From contig OY754469.1 of assembly GCA_963575645.1 (NCBI GenBank), positions 37,592,753 to 37,656,752 on the forward strand: 64,000 bases of DNA, written 5' to 3'. Position 1 is the stretch's first letter. Each line of letters starts with the position of its first letter. Below the pieces are notes generated by a model. The model had not been told where the DNA came from. It made no database searches and saw only the letters and a list, made by a program, of their open reading frames with translations. The DNA is from Xanthostigma xanthostigma (taxonomy: Eukaryota > Arthropoda > Insecta > Raphidioptera > Raphidiidae). The translations under genes were made by a program, and so were the position numbers. This document shows, piece after piece, positions 33,566 through 43,873 of this stretch.

Positions 33566-34007
33566 TCTAAAAATTATACTTTATATTTTCGTTCTGTTGT
33601 CGAGCGTCTATAATCTACAACATCTATCTACATTTTCGACACAGTAAATATTTATTTTTAATGAATTATTGAATGAAATGCTCACAACGCAAATTAAATA
33701 AAGCTAAGTAATTTAATTAATTAGATTCAAAATTCAAAAGTAGTCATGAGAACAAATAAAGTTAATTGTAAAATTACTGGCGAGCAAAATCACGCAAGTT
33801 TTCTGACAGATAGCAGCGCCACACCTTGAGAACTATCCTCTACTGTAAAAAAAAAAACAAATGATGTCTGTTGTGTGATTGCTTTATAGTTTTAAAGCAG
33901 GTTAACTATATACCGGCTGTTTCACAATACTATTTCTTTTATTAACACAACCAACAGCCGGGGATAATGTATTTTCAATTTATTATTTTTGAAGCGAAAC
34001 TTATTAA
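33566..34007. other. Unassigned stretch
   Basis: Contains GAGCGTCTATAATCTAC at 33604, shared with 4744. No other feature. Confidence 0.4.
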
Positions 34008-34424
34008 GATTCGTCCCTGCAAACACCCACTGCACCCTTCATCTCAAATCTTTTCCCCTCGCCTAAAAACGGTTCGCGCTCTCCCAACGCTATTTTTAAA
34101 GCTAGAGGGTTTTGGTAAACGCCAAATTAAAGACAAAGAATCAGACTACAGATCCTTCAGGCGAATTTTTTGAAAAACAGTTTCGCCTACGTGTGAAATA
34201 TTACGTAACTTATTATTTTTTTCAAAAGGTTGTAAGTTTTTTCAGGAATTTTTTTTCAAAAAATTCGCCTGAAGGATCTGTAGTCCGATTCTTTGTCTTT
34301 CATTTGGCGTTTACTAGAACCCTCTAGCTTTAAAAATAGCGTCGGGAGAGCGCGAATCGTTTTTAGGCGAGGGGAAAAGATTTGAGGTGAAGGGTGCAGG
34401 GGGTGTTTGCAGGGACGAATACTC
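34008..34424. mobile_element. TTAA-flanked palindromic MITE, copy 1
   Basis: TTAA lies on both sides (34004-34007 and 34425-34428). Ends GATTCGTCCCTGCAAACACC and GGTGTTTGCAGGGACGAATA begin arms of about 165 bp. The loop 34173-34255 (GTTTCGCCTACGTGTG) is unpaired. TTAA targeting points to piggyBac-like mobilisation. Copy 2 at 55080-55497 has its loop in the opposite orientation. Overlapping short frames with nearly the same peptide on both strands are palindrome artefacts. Confidence 0.88.
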
Positions 34425-34899
34425 TTAAACGGCACCATTGCCTCGACGATTTGATGGGTTAAACGGCACCCAGTTTCTAAAAGAAATTTTACAACCTTCG
34501 TCTCGATATCTGCCCTAGATTGTTTTTCTAGTCTCGGTAGCGACGAGAACTCGACAATTTAATCTCGACAAAACCTCTAACTTGATATTCATCTCAATGG
34601 GATTTTATGATTTTTTTTCACGTTGGTTAATACGACAGCTCTTGGCTGCTATATTGGATATAGGTATATGACGTTACATGACTCTTAGCTTTAGAAAAAT
34701 TAATAGAAATTTATTGTGAATATTGTTATTTTATAATAGAAATTTGTTTTGAATATAGCTTTTATTATTTTGACTATGTATGACGAGCTTATACCATTTT
34801 TTTGGTTTTTGGCAAATAAATACTAATACTAATACATATCCTAGGTCCAAGATTGGTTATCAGCGGTATCCGTTGTTAAGTAATGGGGTCATTTTAGAG
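34425..34899. other. Unassigned stretch
   Basis: No recognised repeat. The long plus-strand frame starting at 34780 is non-coding-looking until about 35026. Confidence 0.35.
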
Positions 34900-35603
34900 G
34901 ACCTGCCAATTGATTGCGATGCAACGGCTGTTTATACAGATCCACCGGATGGCGTCTACCCGTTTAGACGGTGCCGTTCCATTGTGTTGTCTTTTCACAC
35001 ATTACCGGTTAGTTTTCTGATGATTATGAATCGTAGACGTGTAATAGCAATGATGATCTTCTACAGACGCATGAAAAGGAAAAGAAGAAACAGAATTATG
35101 TGGGTTCATCCTATAAATACGGGAAGGCAAAAGTTTGGAGCATTTTATACACTTTTTAGGCAGCTTAGAGAAGACGCAAACAAGTTTTTCAACTATTTCA
35201 GGATGTCAGTATCCAGTTTTGACGAACTACATCAACGACTAAAAGAATCACTTCAGAGGAAAGACACTTTTATGCGAGAGTGTATACAGCCTATCGAAAT
35301 GCTACTAGTATAGCCACTCACAAAAATACTTTATACCAGTGTAAAAAGGCAAAAGTAAATAAACCTGCCGTAAATACGGCAAGTGTGAAAGCTTCTAAGT
35401 TATTCAGTACTCGACTGAACAGTTCACGCCGTTCAAACGGTAACGGTAGCCGTGAAATCCAGTGGGAAGCCACGGTGACATCACGGTAAAGATTTGCCGT
35501 ATACACGGATCCGGTGCGTGTGAAAGCACTCATTATACTTTGCGTCCCTTCGCCGTCTAAACGGTGCCGTTTGGACGGCCACCGTGTATGTGTGAAACGG
35601 GCC
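34900..35603 (+). mobile_element. PIF/Harbinger element, internally deleted
   Basis: The right end ACCGTGTATGTGTGAAACGG, GCCTTA is typical of Harbinger termini. Just inside it, CGTCTAAACGGTGCCGTTTG echoes CGTTTAGACGGTGCCGTTCC at 34962 on the left, marking related subterminal blocks. Between them lies the start of a transposase frame that is cut off after about 95 codons. The exact left end is not resolved, and the TTA at 35601-35603 is only a candidate TSD half. Confidence 0.65.
35026..35313 (+). pseudogene. Harbinger transposase N-terminal fragment
   Basis: Harbinger (ALP1/HARBI1-like) transposases catalyse cut-and-paste transposition and are normally about 350-400 residues. The open frame runs from 34780, but recognisable sequence begins at the Met at 35026: MNRRRVIAMMIFYRRMKRK, then KFGAFYTLFRQLREDANKFF and NYFRMSVSSFDELHQRL, the conserved N-terminal region. 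The frame meets TAG at 35311-35313 and then 3' terminal DNA, so the whole DDE domain is absent and the fragment cannot be an active nuclease. The family call rests on memory of the N-terminal block. Confidence 0.75.
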
Positions 35604-36605
35604 TTAGATCAGGACTATTCTAACGAAATCTAATTTTCAAAATCGACTTCAAAAAGGAGCAGATTTTCGATTTGATTGTATTTTTAATTTTTTTTTTGTA
35701 TGTCTGTCCGTAGATATCTTCGCCGGCCGTGATTTTTTTTTATTCGATAGAGTATGCCTCATACAAAATTTTTGCAAAATCGGTTCAGCAACTTTTTAGA
35801 AAATTAACAAAAATCAAAGAAATATTGTAAAAGTTGTAGTTGGCGTGAGCGCTGCTCTTTGGATTCATTAGACTGTAAAAAAACCCACAAACAATTTAAA
35901 ACAAAAAACTTAAAATAAATTGAACCTCTTTCACAAAAGGTTCACTAAAATGCATAATATAAGTTTTGAGGTCGACACCAACTCAAATACTATCACTTTT
36001 TATGTTTTATTGATGCCGACCTCAAAACTTTGTTCTTTCAAATCGGTTTATCCGTAGGTATTCACATACCTAGTAAAATACAATTCCTTGTACATTGTAT
36101 TGATAACTCTATATTGCTAGTTTTTTGGGCCAATAATTAATTTCGTACTTACAGTAAAATTAGTTGATATATCAATGAAGTTTTCTTCCTCTCAAATGAA
36201 TTAATTGTCTATTAACACAATGTATTTCTTTCAGTGAATCACCCATCGACTCCATAATTTTTTAGTTATGATGTAATTCATGAACACACCCCGAAAATAA
36301 TTTGTCCACAGTCTTTTTTACACGATTTCACAATCTAAAATTCACTTATTATAGACGCTCAACATGTAAAGTCATAAATTATAACGTCGCGAATCACTTT
36401 AAATTAAAAGCTGTGAGTATACACATTTTCATCTCACAAACGATCAGCGTTTATTCAACGTTATACAAAATAATTGATTTGATACATAAATTAAAAAATA
36501 TTTAAATATAAATTCTTAATTAATTTTATGTTCTAAATCCGAAAGCCAACTAAAACTACATTAGATTCAAAATCTTATTTTTGCTGCAGGTCAAATGTAA
36601 TGTAA
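35604..36605. other. Repeat tail and unassigned AT-rich DNA
   Basis: 35630-35800 (TGTATGTCTGTCCGTAGATA, AAAATCGGTTCAGCAACTT) looks like a retrotransposon or MITE tail. 35961-36030 holds an imperfect inverted pair, AAGTTTTGAGGTCGAC and GCCGACCTCAAAACTT, with about 40 bp between. Confidence 0.45.
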
Positions 36606-36799
36606 TAGTACTAACAGACGGTCGTACTTGGTTCGAAGCGGACAGCGGATCTGGTCCGCTCCGTACCAAATCTGTTCGTCTGTAGAGTAGTCTGCGTGTC
36701 CGCCCGGTTCGATGGGAACAGATTCGGTCGTCTGTTGCAAGATCCGCCGTACCATGTCCGTTGTCGGACCGGACCAAGTTCGAGCGTGTGTTAGCACTA
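36606..36799. mobile_element. GC-rich 194-bp TIR MITE
   Basis: Ends TAGTACTAACAGACGGTCGT and CGAGCGTGTGTTAGCACTA are inverted. The inner TIR continues with ACTTGGTTCGAAGCGGACAG and GTCGGACCGGACCAAGTTCG. It is strikingly GC-rich against the flanks. A Harbinger-type origin is plausible. TSD not certain. Confidence 0.75.
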
Positions 36800-36989
36800 T
36801 AAGCATAGTAAGGTCAGAAGAAGTTACGTAATTAGAAAAACGATTGATTTTTAAATAATGCGAAATACTACAGGCGATTAATTTATAATCAAGATATTAA
36901 GTCTGTAAGTATAATAACTAGATACTCAGTTTTTTTTTATAATTGCACACTAATAATAAGGTACCTAAGCCATAAAGTCAGCAGAGTTA

Positions 36990-37410
36990 GTATTTGAGTA
37001 AAAGTATTTTTTCTAGTATTAATATTTGTATTTCAAATACTATTTAATGAAAGTATTTATTATTTGTATTTAAATACTTAGGCTTATAGGTTTATATGAG
37101 AGGCGTTCAACGCGATTTAGGCTAACGCGCGTTGAACGCCTCTCATATAAACCTAGTCTAAAAGTTGAGTTTTTTACAAGTATAGGTATATTTGCTTCAG
37201 AATAATTTTTTAATCAGTTGAGCTTGTGTACTTGCTGATAGATCAAGTAATTGCTTGAGATAATTTTATAAATATAACCCAAAAGTATTTGTATTTATAT
37301 TTCAAATACTTCAGGAGTATTTCAAATACTCTATATGCAGCAAAAGTATATATTTTTTATTTGTATTTTACTTTTAAAAAGTATTTTTTACAAGTCTGCA
37401 TATAAGTATT
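36990..37410. repeat. AAATACTTT/AAAGTATTT degenerate array
   Basis: More than ten occurrences of AAGTATTT or AAATACTT in both orientations. Such arrays are found inside some hAT elements. The hairpin at 37087 is embedded in it. Confidence 0.65.
37087..37155. repeat. Perfect 28-bp-arm hairpin
   Basis: TAGGTTTATATGAGAGGCGT at 37087 and its exact complement ending at 37155 form 28-bp arms around a 13-bp spacer (37115-37127). The inner arm GTTCAACGCG and CGCGTTGAAC is CpG-bearing, unlike the flanks. Confidence 0.9.
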
Positions 37411-37644
37411 TTTTTAAACAGTTTAATTTAGCTTGATCCCGTATATTTGTTTATAACTATATTTGTTTCAAATCTTGCGACAGCTACTTCCCGTTACCAG
37501 ATTGAGTTGAAATTTGCATACGTATGTAGTTCCGATCATAATACTAAATACAACATTAAAGTAACTTACTGATCGGTCCGGCTTTCGTCCGGAATCAAAT
37601 CGGCAATTCAAAAGCAATACGATATCCCTGACCCCATACTAAAA

Positions 37645-37677
37645 TATGCCTGCATTATGCCTGCATTATGCCTGCAT
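37645..37677. repeat. 11-bp tandem repeat, 3 units
   Basis: ATGCCTGCATT, three times with one terminal change. Confidence 0.9.
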
Positions 37678-38105
37678 ACAATATGCATGCAAAGCGGTTA
37701 TTTCGTAAATTCGTAGGGAGTATTTTAATAAATATATTTTGGTGTAACCGTTAAAAATTTTACATTTTATGCGTGGAATCGTCAGACAAATATCACGTGA
37801 ATCTTGACAAATGACTGGCATTATAAAAACAAGTTGGTAGCGGAAAACTGTTGCACGCGCTGATATTATTTCAGTGAACACTTTTCATCATAAAAATATT
37901 TCGTTTTATTAATATTTCAGTCCTACTTTTTTATATTACAACAACGTTTACCTTCCAAATGGTTGCAAAGTAACAAATTATTCGATTTTTTAAAGAAATA
38001 AATTAATTTAAAATTATCTGTAGTGCCCAAAGAAAAAAAAATGAATGCGCGCTAATCTCTGAAACTTCATTGACATTCCTGCATTAAAATTTGTAAAAAA
38101 ATTCT
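37678..38105. other. Unassigned stretch
   Basis: Nothing recognised. Confidence 0.4.
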
Positions 38106-38730
38106 GCCAATTGCGAACGGGACCATTCCAACTTCAAAAATACTGACATTACGATATAGTATAATAAACAAAATAAAATTTCTGATATCGCGTGAGGTGA
38201 TGCGGTTAATGGCTAGTATACAATATGATATTAGCTATTCGTTGCCATGGTTACCTACATACGTTCCACGTCATCTAAAAATTAACCACAGCATGCTTAA
38301 CTAGTTTATTTCTGACAGATCTACAAAACAAACGAACAGTTGATTTTTTTTATTTTCAAAATATTTCCGAAACTATAAAATTTAGAAAAAACATTTTTAA
38401 CGAAACTTTCTTGAAAAGGTATATAGAATAATACACCGTTATGAAAAGTATACCATCATTATACAAAAAAACACCATTATAGCATATATCTCTTCTGCGG
38501 ATGCGTCGATTTTCTCCAAAAACTGCAATAGGGCTTTTCATATTTGCATATCACACATCCTTCCAAAATTCGGTTTAATCCGTTTGACCTGTATCGTGCT
38601 CACAGACAGACAGACACACAGAGTTTTTTAAAAAATATGTTTTTTGGATTCGGGGGACCTCAAAACAAAAAGATTTTGTAAAATTTTTAAAAAATGATTT
38701 TTAACCTAAGTTAGTAGGTACCATTCCCTT
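38106..38730 (+). repeat. Dispersed repeat family A, copy 3
   Basis: The most regular plus-strand copy: GCCAATTGCGAACGGGACC, GATATCGCGTGAGGTGATGC, CGTTGCCATGGTTACCTAC, GACAGATCTACAAAAC, TTTTGGATTCGGGGGACC, CCATTCCC. It has no TIR. Confidence 0.8.
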
Positions 38731-39285
38731 AAATAAACAAAAATAAATAAATATATTTGTATTATGTGTAAACACTAATGTATGTTGGTTCAAATCTTAG
38801 CTAATACATACATAGTTAATTCCATTTTTGTTTTAAGTCGGTTAAAAACTGACTCGTTTTTGTAAAAGTAATATTGATTTATAAGATGTTAGTATACAAA
38901 CGGTCCACTGAAAACAGTATATTTTAGTTTCTCAATGTTATGTTGGCACTTTCTTAAAGGAGAACAAAGAAGATACAAACAGCTTCTTCTTTTCACCACA
39001 ATAAGAATGTATCATTAATTTTGCACTTTATGAAAAATAAAAAGGACATCCGCCTAGAGAAAGTAACTAAAAGCAACATTTGTAACCGTCATATATAAAA
39101 ACAGGGTTTGTACGTGAGGATGTAAAGTTGCATTCTGAAGTAAATTTCCGATTTATTATAGACGCTCGACGGCTTACTGGCTGTCCATAGATTACGTGGC
39201 ACTATTTTTTATTTGTTGTTTTTGACATCTTGTTCTAATAGTACAAAATAAAAGTTTATACATTTATTGATTTTCTAATTATGTA
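38731..39285. other. Unassigned AT-rich stretch
   Basis: A small shared block, TTATTATAGACGCTCGAC at 39156, is the complement of the one at 33604. Nothing else. Confidence 0.4.
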
Positions 39286-40204
39286 CAGTGCAAACTCTAT
39301 ATAGCGACACTCAAGGGACTGTGCACTTTGTGGCGTTATTGAGAGTTGTAGTTAAACGGAGAGAAGAAATCACCCATTAATATTTTTTTGCTATAATATA
39401 TGTATTTACTCATATAAAATTTACAACTGATCAACAAACATTCATACTATCACAAATTACAACGCTTATTGCGTATACTATACTGGGTTGCAGAAAGGAT
39501 ACTCAAAAAACCTGATTTGACAATGATCTTAGATTGTGAACATACATATTTCCCATTTAAAAGCATAGTAGAGTTTTAAATCGTCATGCTCGAAAAATAA
39601 TTGACCGATTGAAACTATATTTTTCTTAAACTGTGTATTCATGCATTTAGCATCGTTTTTTGTATAGTTTCACTTCGAAATAACGTTTTTCTTCGCATTT
39701 TGAACAAAATTTAGCTTGAAAAGCGATCTTTTTCTATATTGAATACCATTTTTTTGAGTATAATGTGTTCTAGATGACAAAAAGTTTAAGAAGTTTGAAT
39801 ACGACATTAGATTGCTCCTGATGTATGGAAACTGTAATCATATGATTACAATCTAAGGTCATTGCTAAATAAAATTGTTTGACAATCTTTTCTGCAACCC
39901 AACATAAATTTGTTATCTTTGTCTAACGTTTTAAACATATGAAAGATAATCCCAACAAACAAAAGAACGAATTTCTTAGAATCTTCGGCACGCATGATGT
40001 CGACAACAAAGCAACAAAATAACAGACAAGTACTGTTTATTACTTAATGATGACGTATTGTTGTCGTTATTTAGAATGGGTGTGTCGTTATTAAGATGTG
40101 TATCATTTGTATGAGCAGCAAGGTAAACCAACTAGAGTTAAGTAATTTCGACGTTTTAAGGAGTTTGTCGTTATATCGAGTGACGTTAAATGAAGTTTAC
40201 ACTG
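39286..40204. mobile_element. pogo/Tigger-type non-autonomous element
   Basis: Ends CAGTGCAAACTCTATATAGC and GAAGTTTACACTG are inverted and flanked by TA (39284-39285 and 40205-40206). The inner TIR includes GCGACACTC and GAGTGACG. CAGTG...CACTG ends with a TA duplication fit pogo-like Tc1/mariner elements. No transposase frame. A second MITE (39481-39905) sits inside. Confidence 0.75.
39481..39905. mobile_element. TGGGTTGCAG-family MITE, compact copy
   Basis: TACTGGGTTGCAGAAAGGAT on the left and GCAACCCAACATA on the right, with TIR continuation GACAATGATCTTAGATTGTG and ACAATCTAAGGTCATTG. TA at the ends. 425 bp, non-coding. It is nested in the pogo-type element, so it is the younger of the two. 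Confidence 0.85.
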
Positions 40205-40293
40205 TAATTTGAGTTTCAAGATGTCATTTGGATCCGCAAATTATCTGCGAGTTTATTCCTATGCTTGGTATAGAATAAAAGTGTATGTTTATA

Positions 40294-40447
40294 AGAACTA
40301 ACAGTAATAATAACGTTAACAGAAATAAAACTAATAGTTCTAAATAATAAAATATAAGACTAAGTAACAGAGAATATAGAGTCCTAATTATGTACATAAC
40401 ATATTTACAATACAGGAACACACCAAAGTTTATTAGCACACTTGTCT
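40294..40447 (-). repeat. Inverted copy of the LTR-like segment at 42.8 kb
   Basis: AATAGACAAGTGTGCT (read on the minus strand), CTGTTAACGTTATTATT and ATTTAGAACTATT match 42808-42930 in opposite orientation. Separation is about 2.4 kb. Confidence 0.65.
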
Positions 40448-41024
40448 ATTACCTATATACGCATGATTATTTACAAAACAGCAGTTATTTATGTAGAACC
40501 AGATTTATATAGCTGCACTTAATGATTTATGTCACAACGCGCTGGCACTGTATGCCTCATGAACAACTGACTGACTTGCCAACCACTCCGCACATTCTTT
40601 GGGTAGACTATCTTTAGTTGGCCGGAAAATACCTATAGTAGTTCGCTTTTTCGATGTCTAAATGATGTAATCATTAATGACAGATTGTGATCCGAACCCA
40701 AAGACAAATTGTATTTTGAATCCGTTCAGTTAACTGAACCGTTGCAAAGATAAAGCGCTGGTTGATTGAAACAGCTCTAGTACAAATTGGCATCAGGGGA
40801 ATCGGTCCCTGCCGCTATGTTGTCCACGTGAACATATTACCCACGTGATATTCCACGTTATTCGAGCCTGGCAAGCCGATTTTTGTCGAAATCCTGTGAT
40901 GTCATTGGGACGGAATTACAATTCTAGAAACAAGAATTAATTAATTCGGACGAGAGCGAGTCTTCATCAAAGACATGCACACTTTTTGAAGTAAAACTTC
41001 TTTAGGCGCGACTCGAGGGTATAC
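40448..41024. other. Unassigned stretch
   Basis: A GC-richer part at 40780-40960 shows no recognised gene. The final piece (GAGGGTATAC) is the flank shared with 59.2 kb. Confidence 0.4.
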
Positions 41025-41047
41025 AAATAAAAAATAAGTTCAAAAAA

Positions 41048-41293
41048 AAATTGGTTGTCTGTAAATTTGGTTTACGGACGATAGTTTTACGTGATAACGT
41101 CATAAAGAAACATTGATGAACTCTCTGATGTCACGCGAGAAGAGAGAGAAATGCGTACAAGCCGATCGTGCCTCTCTATCGCTTATACCGCGCTCTCGCT
41201 TGCACGCTCAGGCTCAGGCGGAACGTGACACTTTTTCGTGGGTGCAGCCGGTGTTTCATCAATTTATAAGACGTTATCACGTCAAAATAATTT
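41048..41293 (-). mobile_element. ACGTGATAACG element, copy 3, with 23-bp direct repeats
   Basis: Minus-strand copy: AATTGGTTGTCTGTAAA to GACGTTATCACGTCAAAATA. It is flanked by an exact 23-bp direct repeat (41025-41047 and 41294-41316; core AATAAAAAATAAGTTC). The right flank continues into foldback C. At 59160-59206 the same foldback end runs straight into TATACCCTC, the flank seen at 41016, so that locus looks like the empty site. This copy carries extra sequence (41104-41200, with GAGAAGAGAGAGAAATGCG) absent from copy 2. Confidence 0.75.
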
Positions 41294-41372
41294 AAATAAA
41301 AAATAAGTTCAAAAAATAAAACCCGATTACTGAAAAGTACGAAACAAGAAAATATTCTCATCTGAGATGATG
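41294..41372. mobile_element. Foldback C fragment
   Basis: AAATAAGTTCAAAAAATAA, AACCCGATTACTGAAAAGTA and AAGAAAATATTCTCATCTGA. One arm only. Confidence 0.7.
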
Positions 41373-42160
41373 TGTTCGGTCGCATCAATGATGATCTATA
41401 AAAAAAGATCACGTTAATCTCCTGCCCTAGCACTGGTTCTCCAAGTTGGCAGGAAATAATTTTCATTACAATAATGCATAAATGTACTGATTATATGAAA
41501 TATTAAGGAATAAATAAATTATTATTATTATTATTTAATATAGTTCGAGCTTCTAGACTTGACTATCTATATTTCCTGCTTAAAACTCACATAAAAACGT
41601 AACGGGATTGCTCTGAAACATTTGTAAGATTCCCAACTGCGTTGATACATATAGGTTGATGCAACGGGAATGTCAACACGTAGCATGTCAACACACACTC
41701 CTGCCTGTCCGGCCATTTCCTGTCTTCTGATCTTGCAGATCTTGTGTACAGAATGTTCCATAAGTAGTATCGATGAATCTAAGAACACATTTTCTGTAAA
41801 ATTCCAAATCAAAAGAGAGAAACGCCACGAATATTAGTCAGAGGGGTTTTTCTCTTGCCAGTATATTTGCTTCAAAAACGTTCTGTTGGATTAAAGATTT
41901 TATTTTTTTATTTTGATTGTACCAATTGCCTTCTCTAGAGCGGACAAAGCGGCAAAGCAATAATAATAAATATCAAAAACATCGGATGATTAGTTGTTAA
42001 ACATCAGGTGTTGATATTTGTGAGATGTCGAAGTGTTTCAACAAAATACGTAATAGGATATTTTGTACCATGCGAGAAAAAATCTAATAATTACATATTC
42101 TTGATAGATTTTGTAAAAACCAAACGATAAATGCAATATAAATTTTATAATTCAATTTTT
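41373..42160. other. Unassigned stretch with (ATT)n tract
   Basis: (ATT)n at 41519-41537. The minus-strand frame at 41567-41812 is unrecognised. Confidence 0.4.
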
Positions 42161-42457
42161 TAATCTGTTCTCCAAAGTCTAAATCGCTGTCCGCCATGTT
42201 GGATTCCGGCGTGACGTCACTTCGTCTGTAAACTACCTACGTTTATGTTGTGCTGTGTTTTATTTTGAAATTGTTAAAAGACATTATCACGTTTAGAGAC
42301 TTCTATCCCGTATTTTATTGATTTCGCATCATGGAAGACGGTTTCGTAAAAGCAGAAAGTATACTAATATATCAAAAATAAATACGTTTAATAAATAAAT
42401 AAAGTTTTACTAACTTGTATACTTTTATAGAAAAGAAACGAAACGGTTGATTTATGA
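42161..42457 (+). other. GC-richer patch with CRE-like TGACGTCA and a short frame
   Basis: CCGCCATGTTGGATTCCGGC, then GTGACGTCACTTCG, and later ATGGAAGACGGTTTCGTAAA at 42331 opening a frame of about 17 codons. It could be the 5' part of a transposon gene or of a retrocopy. No match is recognised. Confidence 0.3.
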
Positions 42458-42512
42458 GTCAAAGTTTATTGTAGAAAGACACCTGTTTTGGTGTCTTCCT
42501 CAGGTCTATAAG
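42458..42512 (-). mobile_element. Penelope-like end with CTGAGGA box, third family
   Basis: Minus strand: ATAGACCTGAGGAAGACACC, AAAACA, GGTGTCTTTCTAC. CTGAGGA fits CTGANGA, one A follows, and GACACC/GGTGTC is a perfect 6-bp helix II. The expected GAAAC is TTTCT here, so the core is broken. Confidence 0.55.
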
Positions 42513-42599
42513 AAAAATAAATAATACATATAATAGTTAAAACTTAATTATACATTAATAATAAAACATAATCAAATATACCTTTAATTAATTGACATT

Positions 42600-43020
42600 A
42601 ATTGGCCATAACCTCAAAAAATCTATTTGATAGAACATTTGATAGAAGCGGGGGACGAAACTATATAAGGAAGCAGAGTGAGCAAGTCAGTCAGTCAGTA
42701 TTCGAGCTGTTCGTGATACAGTGCTCTGGCATTACGACATAAATTATACTGTGGAAATAAATTATAACTCTAGTGAGTGGTTTTAAATAAATGACTTATA
42801 GTTAATAGACAAGTGTGCTGATAAACTATGTGTTGTGTTCCTGTGTGTTGTAAATATTTCTTTGTACATAATTTAGAACTATTCGTTTTGTTTCTGTTAA
42901 CGTTATTATTTCTGTTAAGCTAAAGAAGTACGCTTTCGTTTGTGTGTTTTACTGTTTGTTAAACATTTATTCTTGTAAATAAATAATTCCCGCCACGGAC
43001 TACAGCAGTTTTGTTACACT
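42600..43020 (+). mobile_element. LTR-like segment (promoter to AATAAA)
   Basis: A TATA/initiator core promoter (42662-42700), a roughly 300-bp transcribed-like region and AATAAATAATTCCCGCC near 42978, ending by TTTTGTTACA at about 43018. This order is that of a retrotransposon LTR (U3-R-U5). Part is duplicated in inverted orientation at 40294. No primer-binding site, gag or pol was found, so a solo or broken LTR is the best guess. Confidence 0.4.
42662..42700 (+). promoter_or_regulatory. Core promoter: TATATAAGG with TCAGT initiator
   Basis: TATATAAGG at 42662-42670 and TCAGTCAGTCAGTA at 42687-42700. The spacing of roughly 25-30 bp is that of an insect TATA/Inr promoter, in which TCAGT is the preferred initiator. 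Confidence 0.6.
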
Positions 43021-43392
43021 ATTATTATCTACACTGTTACACTGTGAATAGCTGATCACAGTTGAACCAGTGATATTATAAGTTAAAAAAAGCTCTCTCG
43101 ACGTTTCTTTTGTGGACAGTCTGTATAATACAGGCTCTACAGTCTCACCACACTGGTCTGCAATACCCGATGATGCTTACTTATCAAGGCTTTACGCAGG
43201 CTGTGAGTGTGACATCTCCATGTAGGATTATGTCAGCTAGGTTTCTTTTTCATAGATCTCTGTTATAATACGACAGAAATGTATCAACCAAACCTGACAC
43301 CGTGTATTTAATATCTAAAAATAACCGAAAAATAAATTAAAAACGTGTCGTCGGAATATACTCGAGGCATTACACTTCAATTTTGTAGTACT
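43021..43392. other. Unassigned stretch
   Basis: Nothing recognised. Confidence 0.4.
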
Positions 43393-43525
43393 CAGTGGCG
43401 GATTTTCTCTAAGGCCCAGTAGGCCCGGGCCTAGGGCGGCCAGATAGTAGGGGCGGCCAATCGTGACAAAACACATTATTGCGTATGGCGGGCCGCACTG
43501 CACCGCATCGTATGACAATAATCTT
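43393..43525 (+). mobile_element. hAT-like 5' end, orphan
   Basis: CAGTGGCGGATTTTCTC, then GGCCCGGGCCTAGGGCGG. This terminal wording is common to a hAT group. No opposite end or TSD seen. Confidence 0.45.
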
Positions 43526-43865
43526 CCAAAAAAAGTGATCGGAATATCTAATTTAGATCAACATTTTGGACAGTTGAGTTTTTTTTAAATGCATTTAAAA
43601 CAGACAAATTATTTAAACGAACAATGTTGAGCTATTGTCGAGATTTTTTTATAAATTTGAGTTTAGGTCACATAACGCTCTTCTAAGATGATTTTACGTC
43701 AGCTTTGTTGCTAGCGCTAGCGAGCAAACACTCGGTCGGACGTTACATCTGCGTTGGTCGGCTACTCGGTTGGAGCGACCGTCGTGATTGCGGTGACATG
43801 CAACAACAAATGTTACTTTGGAACGTAGTTACCTCTTGTCAGATCACAGTGATCGTTTTAGACGG
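43526..43865. other. Unassigned stretch
   Basis: 43690-43830 is GC-richer, with no recognised gene or TIR. Confidence 0.4.
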
Positions 43866-43873
43866 CTAGTCAC

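Noticed and set aside
33967..34438. Similar peptides on both strands (RPCKHPLHPS, FSPRLKT)
   Set aside because: Same palindrome artefact, repeated at 55018-55200 because the MITE has a second copy.
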